The notes beneath the pieces were generated by a model, which saw only the letters and a list, made by a program, of their open reading frames with translations, was not told the origin of the DNA and did no database searches. A DNA stretch of 64,000 bases from Psychromonas sp. psych-6C06 (GTDB taxonomy: Bacteria; Pseudomonadota; Gammaproteobacteria; Enterobacterales; Psychromonadaceae): NCBI RefSeq assembly GCF_002835465.1, contig NZ_PIZM01000012.1:26781-90780 (forward strand), given 5' to 3'. The position numbers and the translations under genes were made by a program. Below are positions 56,457-64,000 of the stretch, in pieces (positions within the stretch are counted from its first letter, which is position 1; each line of letters starts with the position of its first letter).

Positions 56457-57830
56457 TTACAGATTTTGTAAAATGGCATCAACAGAAGCTTTCGCGTCAC
56501 CAAGTAACATTTCTGAGTTTTCTTTAAAGAACAGAGGGTTTTGTACACCAGCATAACCAGCACCCATTGAACGTTTAAAGACAACAACTTTGCTTGCTTC
56601 CCAAACACTTAACACTGGCATACCTGAAATAGGTGTACCTGGTTCATTTGCTGCTGGGTTAACGGTATCATTTGCACCGATAACTAATACAACGTCAGTC
56701 TCAGGGAAGTCTTCGTTAATTTCATCCATCTCTAAAACGATATCGTAAGGCACTTTAGCTTCAGCCAATAATACGTTCATGTGGCCTGGAAGACGACCCG
56801 CAACAGGGTGAATGCCAAAGCGAACGTTTTTACCTTTATCGCGAAGACGTTTAGTGATTTCAGCAACAGGGTATTGTGCTTGTGCAACAGCCATACCATA
56901 ACCTGGTACGATAATTACATTTTTAGCCGCTTTAAGTGATTCAGCCACTTCTTGTGCGTTAGTTTCGATATGCTCGCCGTATTCTTGATCAGCCGCCGCA
57001 GAAGTGTCTTCGTTACCAAAGCCACCCAAGATAACGCTGATAAATGAGCGGTTCATCGCTTTACACATGATGTAAGAAAGAATCGCACCACTCGAACCAA
57101 CTAATGCACCGGTAATGATAAGTAGATCATTTGCTAGCATGAAACCTGTCGCAGCCGCAGCCCAACCAGAGTATGAGTTAAGCATTGATACAACTACTGG
57201 CATATCTGCACCACCAATAGATGCAACTAAGTGCCAACCAAATGCTAAGGCAATGACGGTCATAATGATCAATGCTGTTAGGCCTAGATCACCGCTAACA
57301 AACGCAACAAGCAAGAATGCAGATGAAGTAACCGCAGCAATGTTGATCCAGTTTTTACCTGGTAATGATAATGCAGCACTATTTACTTTACCGCTTAGCT
57401 TACCAAAGGCAACAATAGAACCCGTGAAGGTCACTGCACCAATAAAGATACCTAGGAACACTTCTACGTCATGAATGGTCTTCGCTGCACCTAATAAGAT
57501 GCCGTGATCTAAGTAGGAGTTGAAACCGATGAATGCAGCCGCTAAACCTACGAAGCTGTGTAGAATCGCAATTAGCTCTGGCATTGAAGTCATTTCAACT
57601 TTTAATGCTAAACGCACACCAATTGCAGCGCCGACAGCCATTGCGATGGTGATGTAACCAAGACCCGATACCTGTGCACTTGCAATTGTTGCAAATACAG
57701 CGATGATCATACCAATAATACCAAACAGGTTACCCTTACGAGCGCTCTCTTGGCTACTTAAGCCATTAAGGCTTGCGATGAATAGAATGGCAGCGATGAT
57801 ATATGCTGCTGTAATTAATCCTTGAGACAT
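56457..57830 (-). CDS. pntB: PntB, NAD(P) transhydrogenase beta subunit
   Basis: 457 residues (E. coli 462). About nine N-terminal membrane helices form the proton channel; the C-terminal domain III (about 285-457) binds NADP(H) through [16 protein letters not shown], with [13 protein letters not shown] and [15 protein letters not shown]. Together with PntA it uses the proton gradient to make NADPH from NADH. Two bases after pntA; own terminator. Confidence 0.97.
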   Translation of the reverse strand: MSQGLITAAYIIAAILFIASLNGLSSQESARKGNLFGIIGMIIAVFATIASAQVSGLGYITIAMAVGAAIGVRLALKVEMTSMPELIAILHSFVGLAAAFIGFNSYLDHGILLGAAKTIHDVEVFLGIFIGAVTFTGSIVAFGKLSGKVNSAALSLPGKNWINIAAVTSSAFLLVAFVSGDLGLTALIIMTVIALAFGWHLVASIGGADMPVVVSMLNSYSGWAAAATGFMLANDLLIITGALVGSSGAILSYIMCKAMNRSFISVILGGFGNEDTSAAADQEYGEHIETNAQEVAESLKAAKNVIIVPGYGMAVAQAQYPVAEITKRLRDKGKNVRFGIHPVAGRLPGHMNVLLAEAKVPYDIVLEMDEINEDFPETDVVLVIGANDTVNPAANEPGTPISGMPVLSVWEASKVVVFKRSMGAGYAGVQNPLFFKENSEMLLGDAKASVDAILQNL

Positions 57831-57832
57831 TA

Positions 57833-59377
57833 TTATTTATCCTTTTGGAACATTTTCAACATACGGTGTGTTACGGTAAAACCGCCCACAATGTTGATCG
57901 TTGCAATTAATATTGCAATGGTAGATAACACGGTAACAACGACGTTATCGCTACCCACTTGTAATAATGCACCGACGATAATGATGCCACTGATTGCATT
58001 AGTTACACTCATAAGCGGAGTATGTAGTGAATGTGCAACATTCCAAACAACACCGTAGCCTACGATACATGCCAGCATAAATACCGTGAAATGTGCTAAG
58101 AAATCAGTTGGTGCAACAGTTGCAAGCCAACCAAATAAACCCGCACCAACGATAGCTGCAACAGGTTTAATCCATTTGTTTGGTGCTTTTTCTTCAACAA
58201 CAACGGCTTCTTTTGCTTCTTCAGCTTTTGCCGCAGGTGCCGCACTTACATTGATAGCTGGTGGTGGCCAAGAGATTTCTCCCTCTTTAACAACCGTTGC
58301 ACCGCGGATAACTTCATCTTCAAAATCGATGTCAATTTGGCCATCTTTGTTTTTACAAAGTAGCTTCATCAAGTTAACGAGGTTGGTGGCGTAAAGTTGG
58401 CTTGATTGTGTTGGTAGACGACTTGGTAAGTCAGTGTAACCGATGATCTTCACGCCGTTTTCAGAAGTGAAAATTTCATCTTTAACCGTTAATGCTGCAT
58501 TACCGCCTGCTTGAGCTGCTAAATCAACAATTACGCTACCCGCCTTCATCGATTTAATCATCTCTTCAGAGATAAGTTTTGGTGCTGGCTTACCAGGAAT
58601 AAGCGCCGTTGTGATAATAATATCCACATCTTTTGCTTGTTCAGCCATCATCGCTGCTTGCGCTTGTTGGTATCCTTCACTCATGGTTTTAGCGTAACCA
58701 TCTGAGCTAACTTCTTCTTCATCTTGGTAATCAACAACCAAGAATTCAGCGCCCATACTTTCAACTTGTTCTTTTACTTCTGGACGTGTATCAAATGCAC
58801 GAACGATTGCGCCAAGGCTTCCTGCTGCACCAAGTGCGGCAAGACCGGCAACACCTGCACCAATAATTAATACTTTTGCTGGTGGTACTTTACCGGCAGC
58901 AGTAATTTGACCTGTGAAGAAACGACCAAACTGATTTGCTGATTCGATAACGGCACGATAACCAGCAATATTTGCCATAGAGCTTAGTGCGTCAAGTGCT
59001 TGTGCACGAGATGTGCGTGGAACGCTGTCCATTGCAATTACACTGATATTTTTAGCTTCTAGTTTTTTAAGCAGTTCTGGGTTTTGTGCTGGCCAGATAA
59101 AGCTCACTAAAGTTGCGCCCTCTTTAAACTGTGCTATTTCAGATTCTGTTGGTGCGTTAACTTTGAAGATAATATCAGAGGCTAAAACAGCGTTTGTTTC
59201 TGCACTAATCTCAGCACCTGCTTCACTGAATAATTGGTCTGAAAAGCTAGCGTTAGCGCCGGCGTTTGTTTCTACAAGAAAAGTAAAACCTTGTTTTCTT
59301 AACAGCTCAACCGTTTTCGGTGTCGCTGCTACGCGGTTTTCATTTTCTTGGATCTCTCTAGGTATACCTATTTGCAT
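57833..59377 (-). CDS. pntA: PntA, NAD(P) transhydrogenase alpha subunit
   Basis: 514 residues (E. coli 510). Domain I (about 1-380) resembles alanine dehydrogenase, with NAD-binding [18 protein letters not shown] (about 174-191) and the RQD-loop region; a Glu/Ala-rich linker (about 385-412, [20 protein letters not shown]) leads to four predicted membrane helices. It binds NAD(H) in the cytoplasm. First gene of pntAB. Confidence 0.97.
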   Translation of the reverse strand: MQIGIPREIQENENRVAATPKTVELLRKQGFTFLVETNAGANASFSDQLFSEAGAEISAETNAVLASDIIFKVNAPTESEIAQFKEGATLVSFIWPAQNPELLKKLEAKNISVIAMDSVPRTSRAQALDALSSMANIAGYRAVIESANQFGRFFTGQITAAGKVPPAKVLIIGAGVAGLAALGAAGSLGAIVRAFDTRPEVKEQVESMGAEFLVVDYQDEEEVSSDGYAKTMSEGYQQAQAAMMAEQAKDVDIIITTALIPGKPAPKLISEEMIKSMKAGSVIVDLAAQAGGNAALTVKDEIFTSENGVKIIGYTDLPSRLPTQSSQLYATNLVNLMKLLCKNKDGQIDIDFEDEVIRGATVVKEGEISWPPPAINVSAAPAAKAEEAKEAVVVEEKAPNKWIKPVAAIVGAGLFGWLATVAPTDFLAHFTVFMLACIVGYGVVWNVAHSLHTPLMSVTNAISGIIIVGALLQVGSDNVVVTVLSTIAILIATINIVGGFTVTHRMLKMFQKDK

Positions 59378-59710
59378 AGTAAGTCCGTGATCGCTTGTTG
59401 TTATAATGAATAATTAGTGGTTGATTTTACGTACAATTTACAAGGATAAATAGATCTGGATCATTTTCAGTCTTTATTTGTAGCCGTAACGTTAATCTTG
59501 AATGCTTTGCTTCGATTCTGTTGTTTTCTTACAGCAAGAAATCGAGAGTTAAATATTAGTTAAAAAATGTGAGTTAGGCTAGCTTTTTAAGGGGAGAAAG
59601 GCGTTGTTTTTACAACAATAGCGTTACTTGATATAAGAAAACGCTATATGGTGTTAAAGAAATGTAAATTTAACTCTTTTATGAAATAAATTTACATAAA
59701 GGTAAACTGC
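59378..59710. other. Intergenic region pntA / rluA
   Basis: 333 bases with no gene. It must hold the pntAB promoter (transcribed leftward), with GATCTGGATCA and GTTGTTTTTACAAC as small inverted repeats but no convincing named site. Both neighbours are on the minus strand. Confidence 0.5.
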
Positions 59711-60388
59711 TTAATTAGGCGTTTCATTGAGAAAGGGCGGAGCGCAATGAAAAGTGATTCGTTCTTCACTACTTGGATGAGTTAATGTAATGCTACCTGC
59801 ATGTAACGCTAAACGCTCTGGAGAAAAACATTTACCAAATTGTGTTGCATAAAAATCATCACCAACAATAGGATGACCAAGTTGTTGCATATGTACACGG
59901 AGTTGATGAGTTCTCCCTGTTAGTGGCGTTAACTCAACCACAGTGGTTAATTTCTCGCGTTTAAGTACTTTCCATTGCGTTTGTGAGCTTTTACCCTGGT
60001 CAAAGTCGACAATTTGGCGAGGTCGGTTTTCCCAGTCACAACGAATAGGTAGATCGACTAGTCCATTATCCTGCTCGATAACCCCTTCAACTCGCGCGTA
60101 ATAGGTTTTATCAATCACTTTTTGCTGAAACTGACGGCCGATATGACTTTGCGCAGACTTACGCATCGCTAAAACAATAATACCTGATGTGGCTAAATCT
60201 AATCGATGCACCACACAAGCTGTTGGCCAGACACGTAAAATACGAAGTGCTAAACTATCTGCATGTTTCTTCTCTCGACCAGGTACACTCAATAATCCCG
60301 AAGGTTTATTGAGCACCACAATATCATCATCTTGATAAAGGATATCTAGGTAGGGCTTTTGTGGTGGATTGTAGACAAAATGTGGCAT
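59711..60388 (-). CDS. rluA: RluA, dual-specificity 23S rRNA/tRNA pseudouridine synthase
   Basis: 225 residues (E. coli 219). The catalytic aspartate is D64 in HRLDLATSG, at the same position as in E. coli; LNKPSGLLSVPG and TGRTHQLRVHM are family motifs. No S4 domain, which sets it apart from RluC/RluD. E. coli RluA modifies 23S U746 and tRNA U32. It lies after rapA on the same strand, as in E. coli, with a repeat-bearing 166-base gap between them. Confidence 0.95.
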   Translation of the reverse strand: MPHFVYNPPQKPYLDILYQDDDIVVLNKPSGLLSVPGREKKHADSLALRILRVWPTACVVHRLDLATSGIIVLAMRKSAQSHIGRQFQQKVIDKTYYARVEGVIEQDNGLVDLPIRCDWENRPRQIVDFDQGKSSQTQWKVLKREKLTTVVELTPLTGRTHQLRVHMQQLGHPIVGDDFYATQFGKCFSPERLALHAGSITLTHPSSEERITFHCAPPFLNETPN

Positions 60389-60554
60389 AGTAAAGGTCTG
60401 CTTTAAGGCTGGAAAGCTGTAAGGCTATAGGGAAATCCCGCTAGCTTCAAGCTTTACTCAGTTTGCATTCTAGCCTTCAAGCGCTCTAGCTTTCGGCTCG
60501 AAGTCGTATGGCTATAAGGAAAGCATTCAATCTCAAGCCTTATAGCCTTTGTTT
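60389..60554. repeat. Tandem/palindromic repeat units between rluA and rapA
   Basis: Two related units, TGTAAGGCTATAGGGAAAT (about 60418) and CGTATGGCTATAAGGAAAG (about 60504), each followed by TCAAGC-type sequence. The second is an inverted repeat GGCTATAAGG / CCTTATAGCC (60510-60519 and 60538-60547). No gene is visible. The hairpin follows the rapA stop on the minus strand but has no T-run there. Confidence 0.6.
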
Positions 60555-63467
60555 TCAAGATTGTGTTGAAACAATAAAACGAATCGCATCAAGTTTCAGC
60601 TGGGTTTGATCTAATATTTGCTCAAAGTGATGCTGTTGATCGCGAATATATTGGATTTCATCTTCACGAATATTAGGGTTAACTGCTTGTAGTGCCTGCA
60701 ATCTGTCTCTATCCCCCTGAAGCGTTTGTTGCATCTCGGTTTTTGCGGTTAATAAAATATCATCCATTAACGTTTGTGCCGTGGCTTTTGAATCTTTTAT
60801 TAACTGGTGAATCAAAGGCTGTGAAGTATTGGCAATTTTACGACTGATATGGCGATTAATCGGCGTTAATTGACGATCGAAACTATCAAAAGTGACATTT
60901 TCACCCAGGTTTTTACCATTTTTATCTAACAACAAACGTATTGGCGTTGTTGGTAAGAAACGACTCAACTGTGCATTGTCGGTATTTATCGTTTCAACAA
61001 CGTAAATAAGCTCTAAAAAAGTAGAAGCCGGGGGCAGTGAATTATTCTTAAGCACTGCAACAGAGGTTGTGCCAGTGTCACTACTTAAAATCATCTCCAT
61101 ACCACCTAAAATCATTGGGTGTTCCCAAGTAAGATAGTGTACATCATCACGACTTAAAGCGGTTTGTCGATTAAAAGTCACCGTTGCCCCTTCCTCTGGC
61201 AAGCCTGGGAAATCGGAAGTTAACATATGATCCGTAGGTTTGAGGACTAAGCAATGCTCGTTTTGATCTTCTTGTTGCACACCAACGACATCGAATAGCT
61301 GCAAGGCAAAAGTGGTAAAGTCAGGTAATTGATCAATTTCAGTGATGTCATCAAGCAAGTTACTGTCGTGTAGAACCCCACTCGAATTGATTTCTAATAG
61401 ACGATCTCGTCCCTGCTCTAATTGTGCTTTTAATTTTTCATTCTCTGCGCGAGTATTGTTGAGCAATTTATCGAACTCACCATTCTCATTTTCGCCCGTT
61501 GCAAGTAGCGCAATAAGATCATCTTTTACTAATTCATATACCGTATGTCCGGTTGGGGTTGTTTGCGTGAAGGCAGACAATCCATTTTCATACCACTTTT
61601 GTAAGTGCTCTTGTGCCGTATCTTTAAGGTAAGGGGTATAAATTTGAATATCACAACGTTGCCCGATACGGTCAAGACGGCCAATGCGTTGCTCTAATAA
61701 ATCTGGATTAATAGGTAGATCAAACAATACTAAGTGGTGTGCAAATTGGAAGTTACGTCCTTCAGAGCCTATTTCTGAACAGAGCATTACCTGCGCGCCA
61801 TCTTCTGTTTGAGCAAAATAAGCCGCTGCTTTATCACGCTCAACCAGTGACAACCCTTCATGGAAAACAGCTGCCTTAATTGCTTCTCGTGTACGTAGTG
61901 CTTCCTCAAGAGCAAGAGCTGTTTCAGCTTGTGCGGCAATGATTAAGATTTTTTCATCTTTAAATTGCTGAATTAAATCAATTAACCAACTAATGCGCGG
62001 GTCAAAAGTACACCAAGAATTTGATGTGCCACCTTCAAAGGTTTGGTACATCTGTTCAGGGTAAAGTGCGCTAAAGGCTTGATCTTGCAATGTACCAGAA
62101 GGCAGCATTTTCGAAACTTTCATTGCCGTTTTATATTGATCCGGTAAAGGCAATGCGATCGATTTTAAAATACGTTTAGGGAACCCTTTAATTGCCGAAC
62201 GCGTATTACGGAAAAGTAAGCGGCCTGTTCCATGTCTGTCTAGCAAATTACTGATTAATTCACGCTCAGCTTGGCTACGTTCAGTATCACCGGGAGGGAA
62301 ATCTTCGATTACTTTAAGTAGTGGTTGCACATCTTGTTCACTGAGCAATTCAGTAATACTGTTTTGTGCATCATTAGATAAAGGCTGGTTATCAAGTAAT
62401 TGATTTACAGCATCAACAACAGGTTTGTAACCAGATTCTTCATCCACAAACTTTTGATAATCGTAAAAACGGTTTGGATCTAATAAACGTAAACGAGCAA
62501 AATGGCTTTCATGACCAAGTTGATCTGGCGTTGCCGTTAATAACAGTACACCAGGTGTTTCATTCGCTAATGCTTCAACGACTTGGTATTCACGGCTCGG
62601 TTTTTCACTATCCCAAATAAGGTGATGTGCTTCATCGACAATTAATAGATCCCACTCTGCTTCTAATGCATGGTCAAAATGCACTTTTTTACGCAATAAA
62701 TTGATACTACAGAGAACTAACTGCTCCGTTTCAAATGGGTTAATCTCATCAACATAAGCTTCGTTACAACGGCTGTCATCGAAAATACTAAAGTGTAAGT
62801 TGAAGCGGCGCATCATTTCAACTAACCATTGGTGTTGCAGGTTTTCAGGTAAAACGATTAACACTCTTTTAGCACGACCTGTAATGATCTGTTGGTGAAT
62901 GATTAACCCGGCTTCAATAGTTTTACCAAGACCTACTTCATCGGCTAGAAGAATGCGAGGTGCGTGTCGCTGACCAACTTCTTCCGCAATGTAAAATTGG
63001 TGAGGTATAAGGTCAACCCTTGGACCTAATAAACCGCGTAGGTTTGATTTTTGCTGTGTATGTTGGTTAAGTAATGCTTTATAGCGCAGTACAAATCGAT
63101 CGAATTTATCAATTTGGCCTGCAAATAATTTGTCTTGTGGTTTGTTAAACTTAATAAAGTTATTAAGAAAGGTCTCTTTTAAACGAATAACTTCATCACT
63201 TCCAACAGCTGTACCTATATAAGTGATAAGTTCTCCCTCATCGTCGATTTCTGTCACCAATATTTTTGAATCATCATGGCTGATGATTTCATCGCCAACA
63301 TTAAATCGAACACGCGTGATAGGGGCGTCGGTGATGGAGTAGAGGCGTTGTTCACCTGATGCAGCGAACAAAAGTGTCAACATGCGTCCTTCAATAGCGA
63401 CGATTGTGCCTAATCCTAATTCTGATTCTGCATCACTGATCCAACGTTGACCCAAAGAAAATGTCAT
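60555..63467 (-). CDS. rapA: RapA, RNA polymerase-recycling SWI2/SNF2 ATPase
   Basis: 970 residues from the ATG at 63467 (E. coli 968); the frame continues 26 codons upstream, but MTFSLGQRWISDAE is the conserved start. N-terminal Tudor-like domains (about 1-110) bind RNA polymerase. The SNF2 helicase core follows: Walker A LLADEVGLGKTIEAG (about 173-187), DEAH box VDEAHHL (about 279), SEIGSEGRNFQ and QRIGRLDRIGQ in the second lobe; spacer and C-terminal domains complete it. It recycles stalled RNA polymerase. Confidence 0.97.
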   Translation of the reverse strand: MTFSLGQRWISDAESELGLGTIVAIEGRMLTLLFAASGEQRLYSITDAPITRVRFNVGDEIISHDDSKILVTEIDDEGELITYIGTAVGSDEVIRLKETFLNNFIKFNKPQDKLFAGQIDKFDRFVLRYKALLNQHTQQKSNLRGLLGPRVDLIPHQFYIAEEVGQRHAPRILLADEVGLGKTIEAGLIIHQQIITGRAKRVLIVLPENLQHQWLVEMMRRFNLHFSIFDDSRCNEAYVDEINPFETEQLVLCSINLLRKKVHFDHALEAEWDLLIVDEAHHLIWDSEKPSREYQVVEALANETPGVLLLTATPDQLGHESHFARLRLLDPNRFYDYQKFVDEESGYKPVVDAVNQLLDNQPLSNDAQNSITELLSEQDVQPLLKVIEDFPPGDTERSQAERELISNLLDRHGTGRLLFRNTRSAIKGFPKRILKSIALPLPDQYKTAMKVSKMLPSGTLQDQAFSALYPEQMYQTFEGGTSNSWCTFDPRISWLIDLIQQFKDEKILIIAAQAETALALEEALRTREAIKAAVFHEGLSLVERDKAAAYFAQTEDGAQVMLCSEIGSEGRNFQFAHHLVLFDLPINPDLLEQRIGRLDRIGQRCDIQIYTPYLKDTAQEHLQKWYENGLSAFTQTTPTGHTVYELVKDDLIALLATGENENGEFDKLLNNTRAENEKLKAQLEQGRDRLLEINSSGVLHDSNLLDDITEIDQLPDFTTFALQLFDVVGVQQEDQNEHCLVLKPTDHMLTSDFPGLPEEGATVTFNRQTALSRDDVHYLTWEHPMILGGMEMILSSDTGTTSVAVLKNNSLPPASTFLELIYVVETINTDNAQLSRFLPTTPIRLLLDKNGKNLGENVTFDSFDRQLTPINRHISRKIANTSQPLIHQLIKDSKATAQTLMDDILLTAKTEMQQTLQGDRDRLQALQAVNPNIREDEIQYIRDQQHHFEQILDQTQLKLDAIRFIVSTQS

Positions 63468-63645
63468 AAAATACCACTCAAAAATAAATACATAGAAAAA
63501 TAAGGCGCACATATTACCTAAATGTGTGCATTGATTACTAATCATAAAACTATAAAGTTGAATTTCAATAAAACTAGCATATAAATGAAGAAATAACGGG
63601 GTTGGTTAATATATAGGCAGTTAGGTTTTAATTGAAAATTAACGC

Positions 63646-63673
63646 TTGCCAAGGCTTTCTCAATCCCTATAAT
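63646..63673 (+). promoter_or_regulatory. rRNA operon promoter P1
   Basis: -35 TTGCCA (63646-63651) and -10 TATAAT (63668-63673) with 16 bases between, followed by the GC-rich discriminator GCGACCCC typical of stringently controlled rRNA promoters. AT-rich sequence just upstream (AATTGAAAATTAA) could be an UP element. Confidence 0.85.
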
Positions 63674-63794
63674 GCGACCCCACAGATACGGACGGCAACG
63701 CAAGTTACCAACTAAGTCCGAAGCAACAAACTCCTTACTTTAAGTTAAGGGATTTTGAGTCAACTAAAACGTTTAAAGTAATTTAAATAAACGA

Positions 63795-63822
63795 TTGACA
63801 AGCTTCAAAGGTAGCGTATTAT
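63795..63822 (+). promoter_or_regulatory. rRNA operon promoter P2
   Basis: -35 TTGACA (63795-63800) and -10 TATTAT (63817-63822) with 16 bases between, followed by the GC-rich stretch ACGCACCTCGC. About 150 bases downstream of P1, the usual tandem spacing. Confidence 0.85.
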
Positions 63823-63856
63823 ACGCACCTCGCTGATACGGCCTAGCCGGTAAGCA

Positions 63857-63868
63857 CGCTCTTTAACA
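63857..63868 (+). promoter_or_regulatory. rRNA leader boxA antitermination site
   Basis: CGCTCTTTAACA matches the boxA consensus TGCTCTTTAACA in 11 of 12 bases. It is followed by AATTTAATCAAACAATCTGTGT, the usual sequence before the 16S precursor, where NusB/NusE bind. Confidence 0.9.
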
Positions 63869-63879
63869 ATTTAATCAAA

Positions 63880-64000
63880 CAATCTGTGTGAGCATTGATA
63901 GTAGATTTCAAAATAGTCCTTCGGGACAAAAAATCAATATCAGTGACACACGAATTAATTCATTAATTCAGAATAACAAATCGTTACTTATTTAGGTAAG
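63880..64000 (+). ncRNA. rRNA operon leader (precursor 16S 5' region, gene itself outside the window)
   Basis: From AATCTGTGTGAGCATTGATA onward the sequence is the transcribed leader before 16S rRNA. It includes the UUCG tetraloop hairpin GTCC-TTCG-GGAC (63916-63927). The 16S start (AGAGTTTGATC) is not reached by the right edge. It runs rightward, away from rapA. Confidence 0.75.

Noticed and set aside
63468..63545. N-terminal extension of rapA
   Set aside because: The family starts at MTFSLGQRWI; the 26-codon extension has no similarity to RapA and adds a hydrophobic stretch.

Overview
The window is about 64 kb of chromosome from a low-GC, facultative, probably marine gammaproteobacterium. 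Many blocks keep the gene order of Escherichia coli and Vibrio: mlaFEDCB-ibaG-murA, ybfE-fldA-fur beside ybfF/seqA, miaB-ybeZ-ybeY-corC-lnt with ubiF divergent, petABC-sspAB, and rluA-rapA. Together with the AT-rich intergenic DNA and the glycogen genes, this suggests a Psychromonas-like or related Alteromonadales/Vibrionales genome. The genus is inference from gene content. I see no prophage, CRISPR array, tRNA or intact transposase.

Layout. 1-5.9 kb: the LPS transport/Kdo operon (kdsC-lptC-lptA, minus) diverges from the phospholipid-retrieval operon mlaFEDCB-ibaG-murA. 6.2-16.8 kb: degS, hemL, clcA, a coiled-coil membrane protein, erpA, an RND adaptor/pump pair and a TRIC-type membrane protein. 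16.8-23.6 kb: a large lipoprotein of unknown function, glgX, argA and an orphan TAXI-type periplasmic binding protein. 24-27.2 kb: fur-fldA-ybfE, a small DUF2788-type protein, ybfF and, divergently, seqA. 27.4-33.9 kb: pgm, glgP, a YfcZ/YiiS-type protein and an SrmB-like helicase. 34.2-38.7 kb: ferritin, the cytochrome bc1 complex petABC and sspAB. 39-42.2 kb: a three-gene set of a RimK-like ATP-grasp ligase, an inactive-transglutaminase/7TM protein and a retropepsin-like lipoprotein. 42.3-50.4 kb: a MATE transporter, lnt, corC, ybeY, ybeZ and miaB, with ubiF divergent. 50.5-56.1 kb is the most accessory part: a 55-residue membrane protein, a hydrolase, a decayed PfkB sugar-kinase pseudogene, a methyltransferase, a LysR regulator divergent from a Bcr/CflA exporter, and an orphan small ORF. 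56.4-63.5 kb: pntAB, rluA and rapA. The right edge holds the tandem promoters and antitermination leader of an rRNA operon whose 16S gene lies just outside the window.

How the genes work together. The left end serves outer-membrane assembly and asymmetry (LptC/LptA, Mla, KdsC) and peptidoglycan synthesis (MurA), with DegS as the envelope-stress sensor protease. pgm, glgP and glgX form a dispersed glycogen-breakdown set. petABC and pntAB serve respiration and NADPH supply. fur, ftnA, erpA and hemL handle iron, Fe-S clusters and haem.

The most notable non-gene structure is two families of interspersed repeats with imperfect terminal inverted repeats (MITE-like). Family A has five copies of up to about 160 bp. 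One of them supplies the last codons and the stop codon of the RimK-like ligase gene. Family B has one 192-bp copy inserted between hemL and its apparent terminator and one partial copy near 23.6 kb.
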